Shown here piece by piece: positions 21,101 through 31,400 of a stretch of 64,000 nucleotides of DNA (within the stretch, counting starts at the first letter, position 1; each line of letters opens with the position of its first letter). Under the pieces are notes generated by a model. It saw only the letters and a program-made list of their open reading frames with translations. It was not told where the DNA came from and did not search any database. Source of the DNA: Brienomyrus brachyistius (taxonomy: Eukaryota; Chordata; Actinopteri; Osteoglossiformes; Mormyridae); assembly GCF_023856365.1 (NCBI RefSeq), contig NC_064554.1, positions 7,555,001-7,619,000 of the forward strand. The letters run 5' to 3'. The position numbers and the translations under genes were made by a program.

Positions 21101-23295
21101 CTGTGAGAAGTGAGACCCTGGATTTCATGGATGGTCATGCTCGAATCGCGTCAACGAGAACCGCCGAAGTTTTTCCCAGTGAACTTCAGAAGACAACCTT
21201 CTGCAGTCCTGAGACTGGCAAGGACAATCACCAGGGATTATTGATGCTGCTACAATGTCGACGAGATTATTGCAAATACCCAGACACTTCCTTCATAGCC
21301 TGGTCATTGCTTCATAGCCTGGACCCGGGTTATCCAAGACCTTGCTTATAGGGCGCCCTGTCCAACACTGTAGCAGCGGTGTGGAATTGACTTGGAACTG
21401 CTTGTTAGAAATTTCCTACCGAAAGAAACTGGCTGAGTTTTAGTGAAGAGCTGAAGCCTGTGCGCAGTCTCTGTTGACTTTGCCGGTAGATGAGCATTAT
21501 GGGTAATCGCCCAACACCACTCCCCGCGACGGCTCCTTCCAGCTGCACTTTTGCTACAACGTGCAACTTGTTCCTGCTACTTGCGTCATTCTAAGCCTGT
21601 CTTGACAGCGGCTGGTTTGCACTTTGGTCCATATACTGACACAGAAGTCGACGCCTGCTCGAGGACGGTGTCTTTTTGCCGACAGGAAGTTCTCCAGTTG
21701 CACTTTCAGTAGTGTCACTGCCTCCTCTTCTTTGAGACCTAAAAATGCCTAAAATGTAATTTCACTTTGTTTCATGCTGACATTTGCTTTCTACAGTCAG
21801 AATATGTTCTGCATTAATATGTGCGTTTCTTCAACACCTTTCTTTGCATCCTGCCCCCTGCACCCTCTACTTTTTCAAGACATGGTCACCCTACTTGGAG
21901 TAAATTCTCCACGGCTGGCTTTTTGCTTTATTAAAACACTGAGATACTCGGTAATAATAAAGCACACTGAGAGTTCACTTGGGATCAGAAAAACGCTAGA
22001 GGGCCCTTTTAATCTGTAGTTCATCTTATTTCTTAGAAATGTATAATAATCAGGTGAGTCATACGCAGACACGCACAACATGTACGCTTCTGTCAATGAT
22101 TCCCTTTTATCAGCTTCTTCAGTGCAGCCTGATAGGTCACCTTAACCACTGCTTTCCAAACTCTCCGCGGAGGTTTAACCCTGAGTCATATTGCTGTAGC
22201 GTTAGCTTAGCATTTTCAGATTTTTTTTTTTGTGCTTTAAAATATGTCTTTTATTCAGGAGTACGTTTGATCATCATTGGACCTTTTCGTTTCCTAATAG
22301 CTCTCAGTTTTGCTTTCTAATGTAAAAAAATATTTAGATGCCTAGTAGTACAAGAGAAGGTGGAGCAGTACTGTGGTTAGAAATTTCTCTAATTCATATA
22401 TTTCAGCGTTAAAGCCAAATCCGTATTATTCAGAAATGATTGTGCACAGAAGCTCATAAATGCTGGGTTTTGAGAGGAGAGAGCGGAGTGGATTGTCAGG
22501 TATGCCCAGTGTTTACTGCATGTGCCTTTCTGTGGAGAGTTAGGAGCAGAATATGTTTCAGGCAATCGATTCCCTCAAGGCTGGTGGTTTTATAAGGCCT
22601 GAAGCAGAATAAACCGAAAGGGACGCCTACCTCGAGTTTCAGAAACGCTGGGGAAGTTTGTGTTTCAAGTGATTGTTATTACATACCGCAGATGGAGTGT
22701 GTATGTCTGTAAATAGAAGGAAATATTAATATGCAAATTCTTATGTATTGAGACCTAATGCCTACTTTTGGGCGGTTCGGTGAACAGTTGTAATCGGCGT
22801 ATGTGACTGTACTCAGTTGACGCCGCTGAGCGAAATCAGGGTGGATAGAAGAGTTTTGTGGCTTTGCATGCAAATAAGGCATGATGAGGTGGGAAGGCCT
22901 GCTCTTCTGAACAGGAACAGAAAAATAACCGATTCTTCCCCACATTTAGAGAAGTTAAAACGGCAAAGTCGGGTGGCTAGATACTCCAAAACATTACCCA
23001 CCCACCCCAAAATATCCACCTGCTAAACAAACGATTGTGACACATTAAATATCTTCAGTAATAATACGTCCGTGGGACTAAAAGCTGTCAGGAGCCATAG
23101 GAAGCATCTGCATGGTGAGGTTTTTATGGGGAGATTAACAGGCATATCTGACCAATGGACTTAACCAGGACATTTATATTGAATTTGTTTGTATGTTTGT
23201 TTTTGTTTTGCATTTGTACTATTTTATCATCCATTGTTTTTGACAGGAAGTCTGTCAGCATCCACAGTTGACTGGCATTACATTGGGGAGAACCC

Positions 23296-23338
23296 CTGTG
23301 CTGTGCTGTGCTGTGCTGTGCTGTGCTGTGCTGTGCTG
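23296..23338. repeat. (CTGTG)n microsatellite
   Basis: About eight and a half perfect pentamer units, followed closely by a 14-bp poly(C) at 23,357-23,370. Confidence 0.97.
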
Positions 23339-23949
23339 CGTAGGGCAGGATTTGTGCCCCCCCCCCCCCCACACCCCACCCATCATGCTCCAGATCAGAA
23401 TATGAGGTTAGAAGACGGATAGATGAATAGATCAATTGTGATGCAGCTATATACTCTTCTCTCTCTCTCTCTCTCCCTCCGTCCCTCCCTCTCCTTTTAC
23501 TGATGAAATATAACCAAAGGGAACTTACATTTCTCTTTACAGACATTAACCAAGAAGAATGTTGGCACTTGTTAACAGACCTCACAAGCTCGAGCGGGAA
23601 ATGTTCTCAAAATCCGGTGAGGTGTTTTGACAGATCCAGGACACCTTCTCAATGCAAAAGGATATAGATGTTTTAACCCTGCGCCAAATGTTAAATGGGT
23701 CCATTTAAGCGAAACTCAGAGGTCTTTACAGACAGAATTTCAGAATTTCAACTAAGCAAAGCCTGACTTTCAGGAATCTCAAGCTAAATAGCAGAAACCT
23801 ATAGCGCTGCATTGTATAGTCTACCAAAAGATACCAGTTTAAAAATAAAAAATGAATCAACTAAGTAATTATAATGGGAAGTTCTCCTCCTGTAATAAAA
23901 TAATTCAGCGATAGCTACCTTTTTATGGGATGTGTAACCTTATGCACAC

Positions 23950-24315
23950 CCTGGTAACACTTTTCACTAGAGGGGGCAAAAATAATGTACTATTATGTTA
24001 TTACTTATGTATTAATTAACCACAAACTAAGTCTTAGTTACATCTCATGTTCATTCATTATTAATGAATTGTGACACATCCTTTATTTATTTATCTTGTA
24101 TTTATTTCATTTGTTACTATATCTGTTACTGCTGTAAACCTGTGTGAACTGCTGACGATCAAATAATGAGTAACGTGTGAAATGCTGATCTCATGCTCGT
24201 TCATTAATGAATCACGATGCATCTTTTATTTCAAGTAGCCGCTATATTTGTTTATGAATAGTATTGCAGCAATAACTCAGTTACTATTACGTGTTTTTGC
24301 CCCCTGAAGTAGTGC
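23950..24315. mobile_element. Palindromic MITE with 9-bp direct repeats
   Basis: The left end contains AGGGGGCAAAAATAATGTAC and the right end GTGTTTTTGCCCCCTGAAG, an inverted pair. The element is bounded by TATGCACAC at 23,941-23,949 and 24,316-24,324, a perfect 9-bp direct repeat consistent with a target-site duplication. The interior is AT-rich and itself loosely palindromic. Relatives lie at 15,600 and 33,730. Superfamily not assigned. Confidence 0.75.
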
Positions 24316-24987
24316 TATGCACACGCCCAGTCTTCTGCATGTAATGACTATATTATCTCAGACATATGGAACACACAGTAATATCTTCAGGGGCGATTGT
24401 GGTGTGCCAGGGCTGAATAACGCTAAATCCTATAGGCATGATAAATGCGAGTGTCCTGCCTCTGAGAGCAGAACAGGATACAGTACAGTATCTTGGCCTG
24501 TTTTTTTTACCTGCTCCAGCTTAAATGCTGGGTGCTTGCAGGAGTGTGTGCTGTTATTTTCAGCTACACAGCAATATGAAAGATTGCAGGTTCCATCCCG
24601 AATAACAGGGAAATATCAGCTGAATGGTCTCCTGGCTTTATAATAAAAGAATAACAATTAAACAGGCCCAGAAGCTAGTGTGTTATTAAATTACCTATGT
24701 GTCAGTCTTGTTATAAAGATTACTATTGTGCTGTAACAATAATTGCTATTATGTAATCACTTATATTTTCTGTGACAACTTGACCTCAACAGTATCCAGT
24801 TCGGTCTTCCTCAGCCACACATTCGCTGTGCAACAAAAAAGTAGCTTCATGTCCCAGGGCGTTCAATGAAGAAATAATTAGACTGCGTCGGGCCGAGGAT
24901 ATTAGCCCTGGGGCTGCACTTTGCATTTTCCCTGCTGTTGTCAGCCGCTCACTTTCCTCGTTTGCATCTACGCTTTTCTGACTAATG

Positions 24988-25180
24988 CAGGAGGGGCCAG
25001 TCTTATCCGCAAAGGGCCGGTGTGGATGCAGGTTTTTGGGATAACCTATAGGTCAGCTGTTCAAACCCAGGTGTGAGGACCCTTCAGCCAATCAGTCCTG
25101 TAATTAGTAATCTAATTAGGGAATTGCAGCGAAAGCCTGCATACACAATGGCCCTTTCTGGGTAAGACTACCCACCCCTA
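24988..25180. mobile_element. hAT-type MITE with perfect 8-bp target duplication
   Basis: The element runs from CAGGAGGGGCCAGTCTTATC to GGTAAGACTACCCACCCCTA. Flanks are GACTAATG at 24,980-24,987 and again at 25,181-25,188: a perfect 8-bp duplication, the hAT signature. It is the same family as 29,345-29,522, inserted in the opposite orientation, and shares the internal stretch GCTGTTCAAACCCAGGTGTG. Confidence 0.9.
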
Positions 25181-25469
25181 GACTAATGGATCGTTCTTTT
25201 ATTCCTCTGCTTGTGTATCCCGAAGCACTATTCACTGACTCTATCCTATGCAGACTTAACCCACAGTCCAGTCCCAAAGGCATCGCACGGTGTGTTTGAT
25301 TGCGTTTAATCCCATCCATTTTAATTTGCTGTAACATAGCTGAATTGCTTTGGCAACTGCCTGTGAGTAAAGCAATTTCTGTATTTTCCTCTCAAAAGTT
25401 TGATTCAGTTCCAGGCTAAATATTATACCTGAAAGATCTCATTATAAACTACAATTCATTATGTATTTT

Positions 25470-25700
25470 AAAATATATATATATATACACTCAGTGGCTG
25501 CTTAATTAGGTAGACCTGCTTCTTAATGCAGACTGTCTGCTCCTTTGAATTATATGCCTGCAACAGAATATATGCAGCATGAAAACAGGGTCAAGCATTA
25601 GAAGAAGTTATTTTTAACATGGTGTGATTGTTTGTGCCAGATATGATGCTTCTAGAATCTTAGGAACTCAGAAACAGCCACCCAGGTTAAAGGTTTAGAG
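25470..25700. mobile_element. Tc1-like transposon terminal fragment
   Basis: ATATATACACTCAGTGGCTG then CTTAATTAGGTAGACCTG is the well-known fish Tc1-type terminus (ACTCAGTGGCCACTTTATTA then GGTACACCTG). The following 'gcatgaaaacagggtcaag', 'gtgattgtttgtgccag' and 'tcagaaacagcc' track the start of the transposase region of that family. Truncated and heavily mutated. Confidence 0.7.
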
Positions 25701-26211
25701 CATCTTGTTACATGTGTTGTTCAATTGGCGCAGGTTTGGTAACCTGGCACTTCCTGTTGTAGAAGCAACACCTTACGTGCCCAGCAGTGATGTGACGCAG
25801 CAGCTCCTTGGTTTCGCGTCTCGCTCGGGGCTCACTGTAACATGAGTCCCATTAAAACTCCACAAGTGCTCTTTAATGGGGCACTAATCCCGTAGCCGCG
25901 ATATGCATCTGTCAGTCGGCATTCCCACTTACTCACAGGCACAGCTGGCCGCCTCCTCTTCCAGACCTCTGCGACCAGCTTCCTGTTTGGAGAAACATGC
26001 CAGATTAGAGAGATTTCCCACTCAATGGTGGTGGAAAACGAAGACCTCGCCGGGCGAGACGACGAGGACCACCGGCCAGCTGTTCCATCCTTGGAGGTGC
26101 AAAGCAGGCTGTCCTAAACTGCCTGCCTTTGACGTGTGTCTGCCTGATATTAGACATGCAATCGCTTTGAGATCAGCAGATTATCTTAACATTGAATCAT
26201 GTGGCCTACAT

Positions 26212-26365
26212 CAGTGTTTCTCATTTTCCCTGGATGGCGGAGTGTGTGGTTTTTAAAAAGTAACTTTTACTCTCGTCCCCCAAGCAATTTTTATCCCCTG
26301 TACCCAGGCAGACAGATTTTTTAGGTCAGGACTTCTGTCCTGAGTCAGTCAATTGAGAACCACTG
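26212..26365. mobile_element. hAT-type MITE relic
   Basis: Ends CAGTGTTTCTCAT and TTGAGAACCACTG are inverted repeats (11 of 13) of the classic hAT terminus CAGTGGTTCTCAA. No convincing 8-bp duplication remains, so it is old or a boundary has decayed. Confidence 0.65.
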
Positions 26366-26741
26366 ATCTGTGAACCTTGTTGAATCTGACATTTGTATCT
26401 CACCCTTGCTACTTTTGTAATCCAACCCTCAGGTTGTGGGATTTTGTGGAGGTCAGATCCAGTTACCTATAAAAAAAAAGATCAATTTTTTTGCTTGATA
26501 TTGGTAATATTTTCATGATTCTGCATTACTATGATCACCGAAGGTTTACCATTAACTCACTCAAGCTGCAGTTCAGCTGTAGCCTCAGAAGTAATGGGTG
26601 CAGCTTTGCAGTTACCCTGTTCTGTACGGATGAAGACCACCGGATTGAAGCATGCTGGTTGGATGACCGGAGATCATGTGATCAAAAACGGGGAGGAGAC
26701 TAAAGAAAGTGAGAAGGCCAGCAGACTCGGCAAGTATGCTC

Positions 26742-26747
26742 TTTATT
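26742..26747 (-). terminator. LFNG: LFNG poly(A) signal AATAAA
   Basis: Only canonical AATAAA seen on the minus strand between the LFNG stop and 26,740. Reads CAATAAAGAGCATAC on that strand. The cleavage site is expected near 26,720-26,730. Confidence 0.65.
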
Positions 26748-26804
26748 GAAAGCGAAGGAATGGCGCCCAAAGCAATTGCCATGGCAACGGCATCAAGGTC
26801 ACGG

Positions 26805-26812
26805 TCCCTGAG
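26805..26812 (-). promoter_or_regulatory. LFNG: Predicted miR-125 8-mer site in LFNG 3' UTR
   Basis: The minus strand reads CTCAGGGA, the exact 8-mer complement of the miR-125 seed (positions 2-8 plus the A opposite position 1). It lies near the end of the UTR, about 60 nt before the poly(A) signal, a favourable position. miR-125a-5p repression of Lfng is established in chick presomitic mesoderm. Confidence 0.55.
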
Positions 26813-26980
26813 AAGCAATTCTTTCCCATCACACATCTGAGTTAAACATTCCAGATACTGGAGCATAATTTACAGATACAGATGCAAGTAGAAGCGATAC
26901 ACAGTCCTCTGATAGTCACCAGAAGCATTCTGATCCACAAAAAGCAAACAAAATATACAACACAAACAGTCTTATACATT

Positions 26981-26988
26981 TATGTACA
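26981..26988 (-). promoter_or_regulatory. LFNG: Predicted Pumilio element in LFNG 3' UTR
   Basis: TGTACATA on the minus strand matches the UGUANAUA consensus of PUM proteins. Single site; function is inferred only. Confidence 0.35.
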
Positions 26989-28030
26989 CACACAATCATC
27001 CGAAGGGGCAAAAGAAGGACAGTACAGAAATACTGCTTTCAATAGTGATTTACATTCACACCCATTGTGGGTCATTTACACGGGATCTTCTGCATACATG
27101 GACGACCGGAGCTGCTTCAGAATGGCTCCGTTTCACAATGGCAGCCGTGTCACTTCACAGTTTCACAAAACCGAACGCATCACCACCCCCGCCCTGCTTT
27201 AAGGACGAGCGATCGAGATCCTGCCGTCAACACAGAGTGAGACGCTTTCGGCAGAAATTGAACAAACAGAAAGTCTGAGAGCTTGTTAACGGGATCTGAG
27301 AATCGGATGTCGGCGTTTTCAGCTGCCATTGATTTGAACGATTAGTCACTGGTGTGATGGCTCCAGTTACGAACAGGCTGCAGGGCTGTTCAGTTTATGT
27401 TAATTAGCTGAGGCTCATTCAGTCCAACATGAGATCATTTACAGGGGAAATACCACAGTTTTGTACCACAGTCTAATGAGGCCACAAGGCCACGTATAAA
27501 CCTTTGAATAATATGTATATATACTTTTTTATGTAAAACACCACTTTTTATATATTTTAAACTTTTTTACATGTATAATACAGTTTTCTTTTGCCATGAT
27601 TGTTTTCGAAGCAACATAATAAATGGCATTATTATAAGACATTTTCTTCTGGCCCTATGAAATTTTAACATTTCAGCCTCATAATTCATTAACCGACATA
27701 AACTCGGTAAAGAGCAAAAGTGCTTTACAGCGACGTACCTCAGATCAAGCCATAAACAACCCAAGGTTACATCTACAGAACTGGCAGCTAGCAAGAACAA
27801 CACTAATAATTGCAAAAGGAAACAGATCTTCACGTAAATGGGTTTTGTCCGGAGTCTACTGAACATCAAGGGCAAGTTTCCCTGGTTTGTGGACACAAGA
27901 ACAAATGGAATAACCTCAAAAAGACTTCAAGAACACCCAATACAAAAAGTAATATAGGGACTATAATGTGTGTAGCCATGGGAACCAGAATTAGGACATA
28001 TAAACACATAATAGCTGGCAAATGACACTG

Positions 28031-28060
28031 GGATATATATAAATATAAATATATATATGC
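28031..28060 (-). promoter_or_regulatory. LFNG: AU-rich stretch with two AUUUA motifs
   Basis: Minus strand TATATATATTTATATTTATA lies about 330 nt after the LFNG stop. Could act as an instability element, but may simply be AT-rich simple sequence. Confidence 0.35.
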
Positions 28061-28386
28061 ATTCTATGAGAATAGCAAGTAGATCGGCAACATTTACAAC
28101 ATAGGAAGTGCATTCGATTGCCTATGTGATGCTGAATCCGTTTTCCTGCCGGTTCCCCTTGCTCGTCTCCTTGGTGGAGCGGGCATTGGGGAGACCGGCG
28201 AGGAAGGAAATGTCCAAAGCTGAAAAAAGTGGGCCGCACAGCAGCCCAATAAAATTAATGCAGGCCGCATGCCGCCGCAACCAAAACGACAGCAGGCACG
28301 CTAGCCCTGCACTGAACAGGTCCCGTTGGCCTTTCAGATACCGAGGCCTTCCGGGACGAGGATACCAACGAGGTGGGTCATCACCA

Positions 28387-28453
28387 CTAGTAGGTAACGC
28401 GGGAGGGGCACCAGGGGGTGTCTGGGTACAACAAACAGTGGACAGATTTGAAC
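28387..28453 (-). CDS. LFNG: LFNG exon 8 with stop
   Basis: Acceptor cccctag. Completes an Arg codon and encodes [20 protein letters not shown], then Y and TAG (28,389-28,387). The two cysteines and DTPWCP are fringe hallmarks. Confidence 0.97.
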
Positions 28454-31400
28454 CTAGGGGAGGGAAGAAGGAAAATGAAATGAATAGGGTTCTAAAACAT
28501 CTCCATAGCTTCCAAGCCCTCAATCACAGAATGCCTACAGCATGGACGCTGATGGGGAGGCCCCAAAGTGAAAGTCGGCTTTAGCCCACCACAGTCTCCA
28601 GGGTCAGCAATCCTTGCTTTGCTAAATTCAGTGTCGTCAGTTGAGAAGAACAAATGCCAACGGGTCTCTTACCTTGATGGGTCCTCCTCCACTGAAAAAT
28701 CCCCGTTGACGTTAATGATATTCTTCTTGTTCTCAAACATCCCATAACTCAGTGTAACCTTGAGAAAACAGAACGATATTTTAGAACTTATGCCAATAAT
28801 TCCGCAAGGTCCTCCGTGCTTGCCTCGCTACAGCGAGTCCTTACCTGTTTATGCAGCTCCGACTTGGGCACCTGTTGCAGGTTTTCCAGGTGGGAGTGGA
28901 ACAAGCTGCTACGGATGAGACCCACACGCAGCACGGACTCGACGATGTAGCCCACGGTGCAGTCGTCCGGCAGCCGGATCTTCTCGGCTGTGTTCATGAA
29001 GTGGCCGCCACTAAGAAAGCATGTCAGCCAACGGAAGCACATTTCATGATCTTCCTTAAACCTTTTACCGTGCAAGTAGGTCATGTCAACATCATGAAGA
29101 CATTTTCGTGCTCAGCCGTAAGAATCAGGTCAGTACTTCATCCATAATGAAAAGTTTTACTTGTATCAAACACATTGTCCTCTGATATCCCACTGCCTAA
29201 AGTCCCAAAAGAGTAAGAATGAACAGTAACGCCTTCATACCACATTCATAATTCATTCACAACATATGATGCACCTTCATAAGGCATTTATATGCTTTCA
29301 TAGAACATTCATAAGCAGCATGGGTCTTAAAGCACGTTTTAAAGCAGGGGTGGGCGATCTTATCCGCAGAGGGCTGCTGTGTCTGCGGCTTTTTGCTGTA
29401 GCTCCCTAATTAGCTTACTTGGCTGAAGAGTCCTCACACCTGGGTTTGAACAGCTGAGCTAAAGGTTATCCAACAAACCTGCACCCACACCGGCCCTCTG
29501 CGGATAAGATCGCCCACCCCTGTCTTAAAGTAAGTATTCATAATACTTTCAATGAAGAAGACAAGCCAAGTTTAATGTACGTTAATAGCAAACATTTTAT
29601 GGTTATACAATTATAATGATCGCTTTATGTACACTAAAAAAATATATATTTTGTTCATTGAAAGTGTTATGAATGGAATGCTTTAAGACGTTAAGGTATA
29701 CTGACATGCTGCTTATGAATGTTTTATGAATGCATTGTGAATGCATTATAAATGCATTATGAAGGTGCAGTTAATGTTCTATGATGCATTATGAAGCCAT
29801 TATGAAGGTGCCATTGATAGTGTTACCAAGTCATCTAGTCATGTTTCATTACGATATAATAATCCTATCAAAACTAGCACGATGCCTATGCAGTTTGCAG
29901 TGTTCTTTTGCTAATGAATGGTCACTGAGGACTGTACCTGATGATCCCTTGACATTTTGATGGGATCGTTGACTCACCTTGCCCAGGGGCTCATCTTCAG
30001 TGCTAAGCCCTTACTCAGGCAGAAACCCGCTCCACCAGTTGCAAACCAAAAGCTCACTGGCCTCTGTAATTTAGAGAAAACGGACCTTGAGCCCTCAGTG
30101 GTTTCTTTCCTCTTTTCAGATGTCATACAAATCAGCGATTGCTGCGATGGCGTCCACCTACCATCTTGCTGTCGGCGAGTCTCTCGGTGGCCTCGATGGG
30201 CCGGTCCAGGCTGGGCTTGCCAATGTAGATGTCCTGAGTGTGAGGGTAGTGGGAGAGCAGCTTCACCAGGGTCCGCGTGTTCACATAGTTGTCGTCGTCC
30301 ACGTGACAGAACCATCTGAATGATGGGATCACAGTTACTGACCAACCTACTCTGGAATATAGTCACCTTTTAAACAAGCTAGCGAGCCTTTTCACTGCAC
30401 AGTGTGTCCACAGACAGCTTCCTGACTCAGGTATGTGGGAATCCTCCAAAATCCCTTCAGGCTTGGAGAGTACATGTATCCCTCGTGTTAGAGAGCAGAT
30501 TAAGAAACAACATACTTTTTGCCAGACTCTATGAACTTGTCGTACTCCACCGCCATCTTGCAGGACAAGGCTTGCCGGCTGTGAGCGGCAGAGCAGTTCG
30601 TGTTGATGGCATGCTCTCCTGTGTTGGAGGGAGGTTATTCTGAAAGTTAATGTGCATCAGAAGTAACATTGCCTCCTAATGTTCACTATTAGTGTCTATT
30701 GGTATCACCCAATAGACACCGAAATCAATGGTGATATCAATGCTGGGATTTGTATAAGAATTTTTGTGCAGCAACATGGATGAACAGGCTGTTGATGCTA
30801 CCAAGAGTAATCTGTGCAATTAGCTCATTTACATAAAAATGTTCTGTGGGTAGAACCAAACCTGTTTGGTTCAAAGAGTTGCTTGGACCCACCTCCTCCA
30901 ATCTGATTGGTTATCTCTCTGAACCAATCATTTTCCATTCTGTTCTCTGAACATTTTTGGTTAACTAAAGCCACCACGTGTGTAATTAGTTAACATTTCT
31001 CTAAAGTGTGATCACTTGCACTCAAATTCCAGCCTTAAAAAGTGAAATTATCTCACCTATTTTCTTCTTCAGCTCTTCATCCTCCCCGTCTGTAAATATG
31101 TACGTCTGCAGGACACAAGTGAAGAAGGACCCTTCAAAACGCTACTCATTGTTCTCATTCTCTGTCGTGCTTAGTGAGTTAAACAAGCCAGACAGGCACT
31201 GAAAGATTTCAGCAAAGAATAAAAGCTGCTTGTGCTTGGCTTCACACTCTCCATGGCAACTGCACCAATGCTCCCACAGCATCCCAGACTCAACAAAGAG
31301 GTAGAGAGCAGCAATCCCCCCCCCCAACCCCAAATGTCCCATTGCCCACTAACGAGTTTTCACAGGAATCTCTGCATGAGTAATTCAATGAATCTCCTCT

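Larger units (their letters stand above)
15300..26719. other. Convergent intergenic region, no host gene recognised
   Basis: About 11.4 kb between the TTYH3 and LFNG 3' ends. Open frames up to about 200 codons exist (for example minus strand 16,878-17,498) but show no domain, family resemblance or splice structure. The repeats listed separately occupy part of it. The rest is unassigned single-copy-looking DNA. Confidence 0.7.
26720..28386 (-). other. LFNG: LFNG 3' UTR (inferred)
   Basis: About 1.65 kb from the LFNG stop to the first AATAAA on the minus strand. It carries an AU-rich patch with two AUUUA motifs (28,031-28,060), a Pumilio-type UGUANAUA element (26,981-26,988), a miR-200-type heptamer (26,029+1000, that is 27,029-27,035) and an 8-mer miR-125 site (26,805-26,812). 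This content fits an unstable, post-transcriptionally controlled mRNA, as known for LFNG, but each site needs testing. Confidence 0.7.

Noticed and set aside
21001..21351. 116-codon plus-strand frame in the intergenic region
   Set aside because: No recognisable family, no splice partners, low-complexity Pro/Ser content.
25903..26256. 117-codon plus-strand frame
   Set aside because: Runs into a hAT MITE at its 3' end and shows no protein signature.
28122..28523. 133-codon minus-strand frame overlapping LFNG exon 8
   Set aside because: A different frame from the exon; the real exon reads [16 protein letters not shown] with matching splice phase.
30692..30719. Possible microRNA hairpin
   Set aside because: Stem is only 11 bp, far too short for a precursor.
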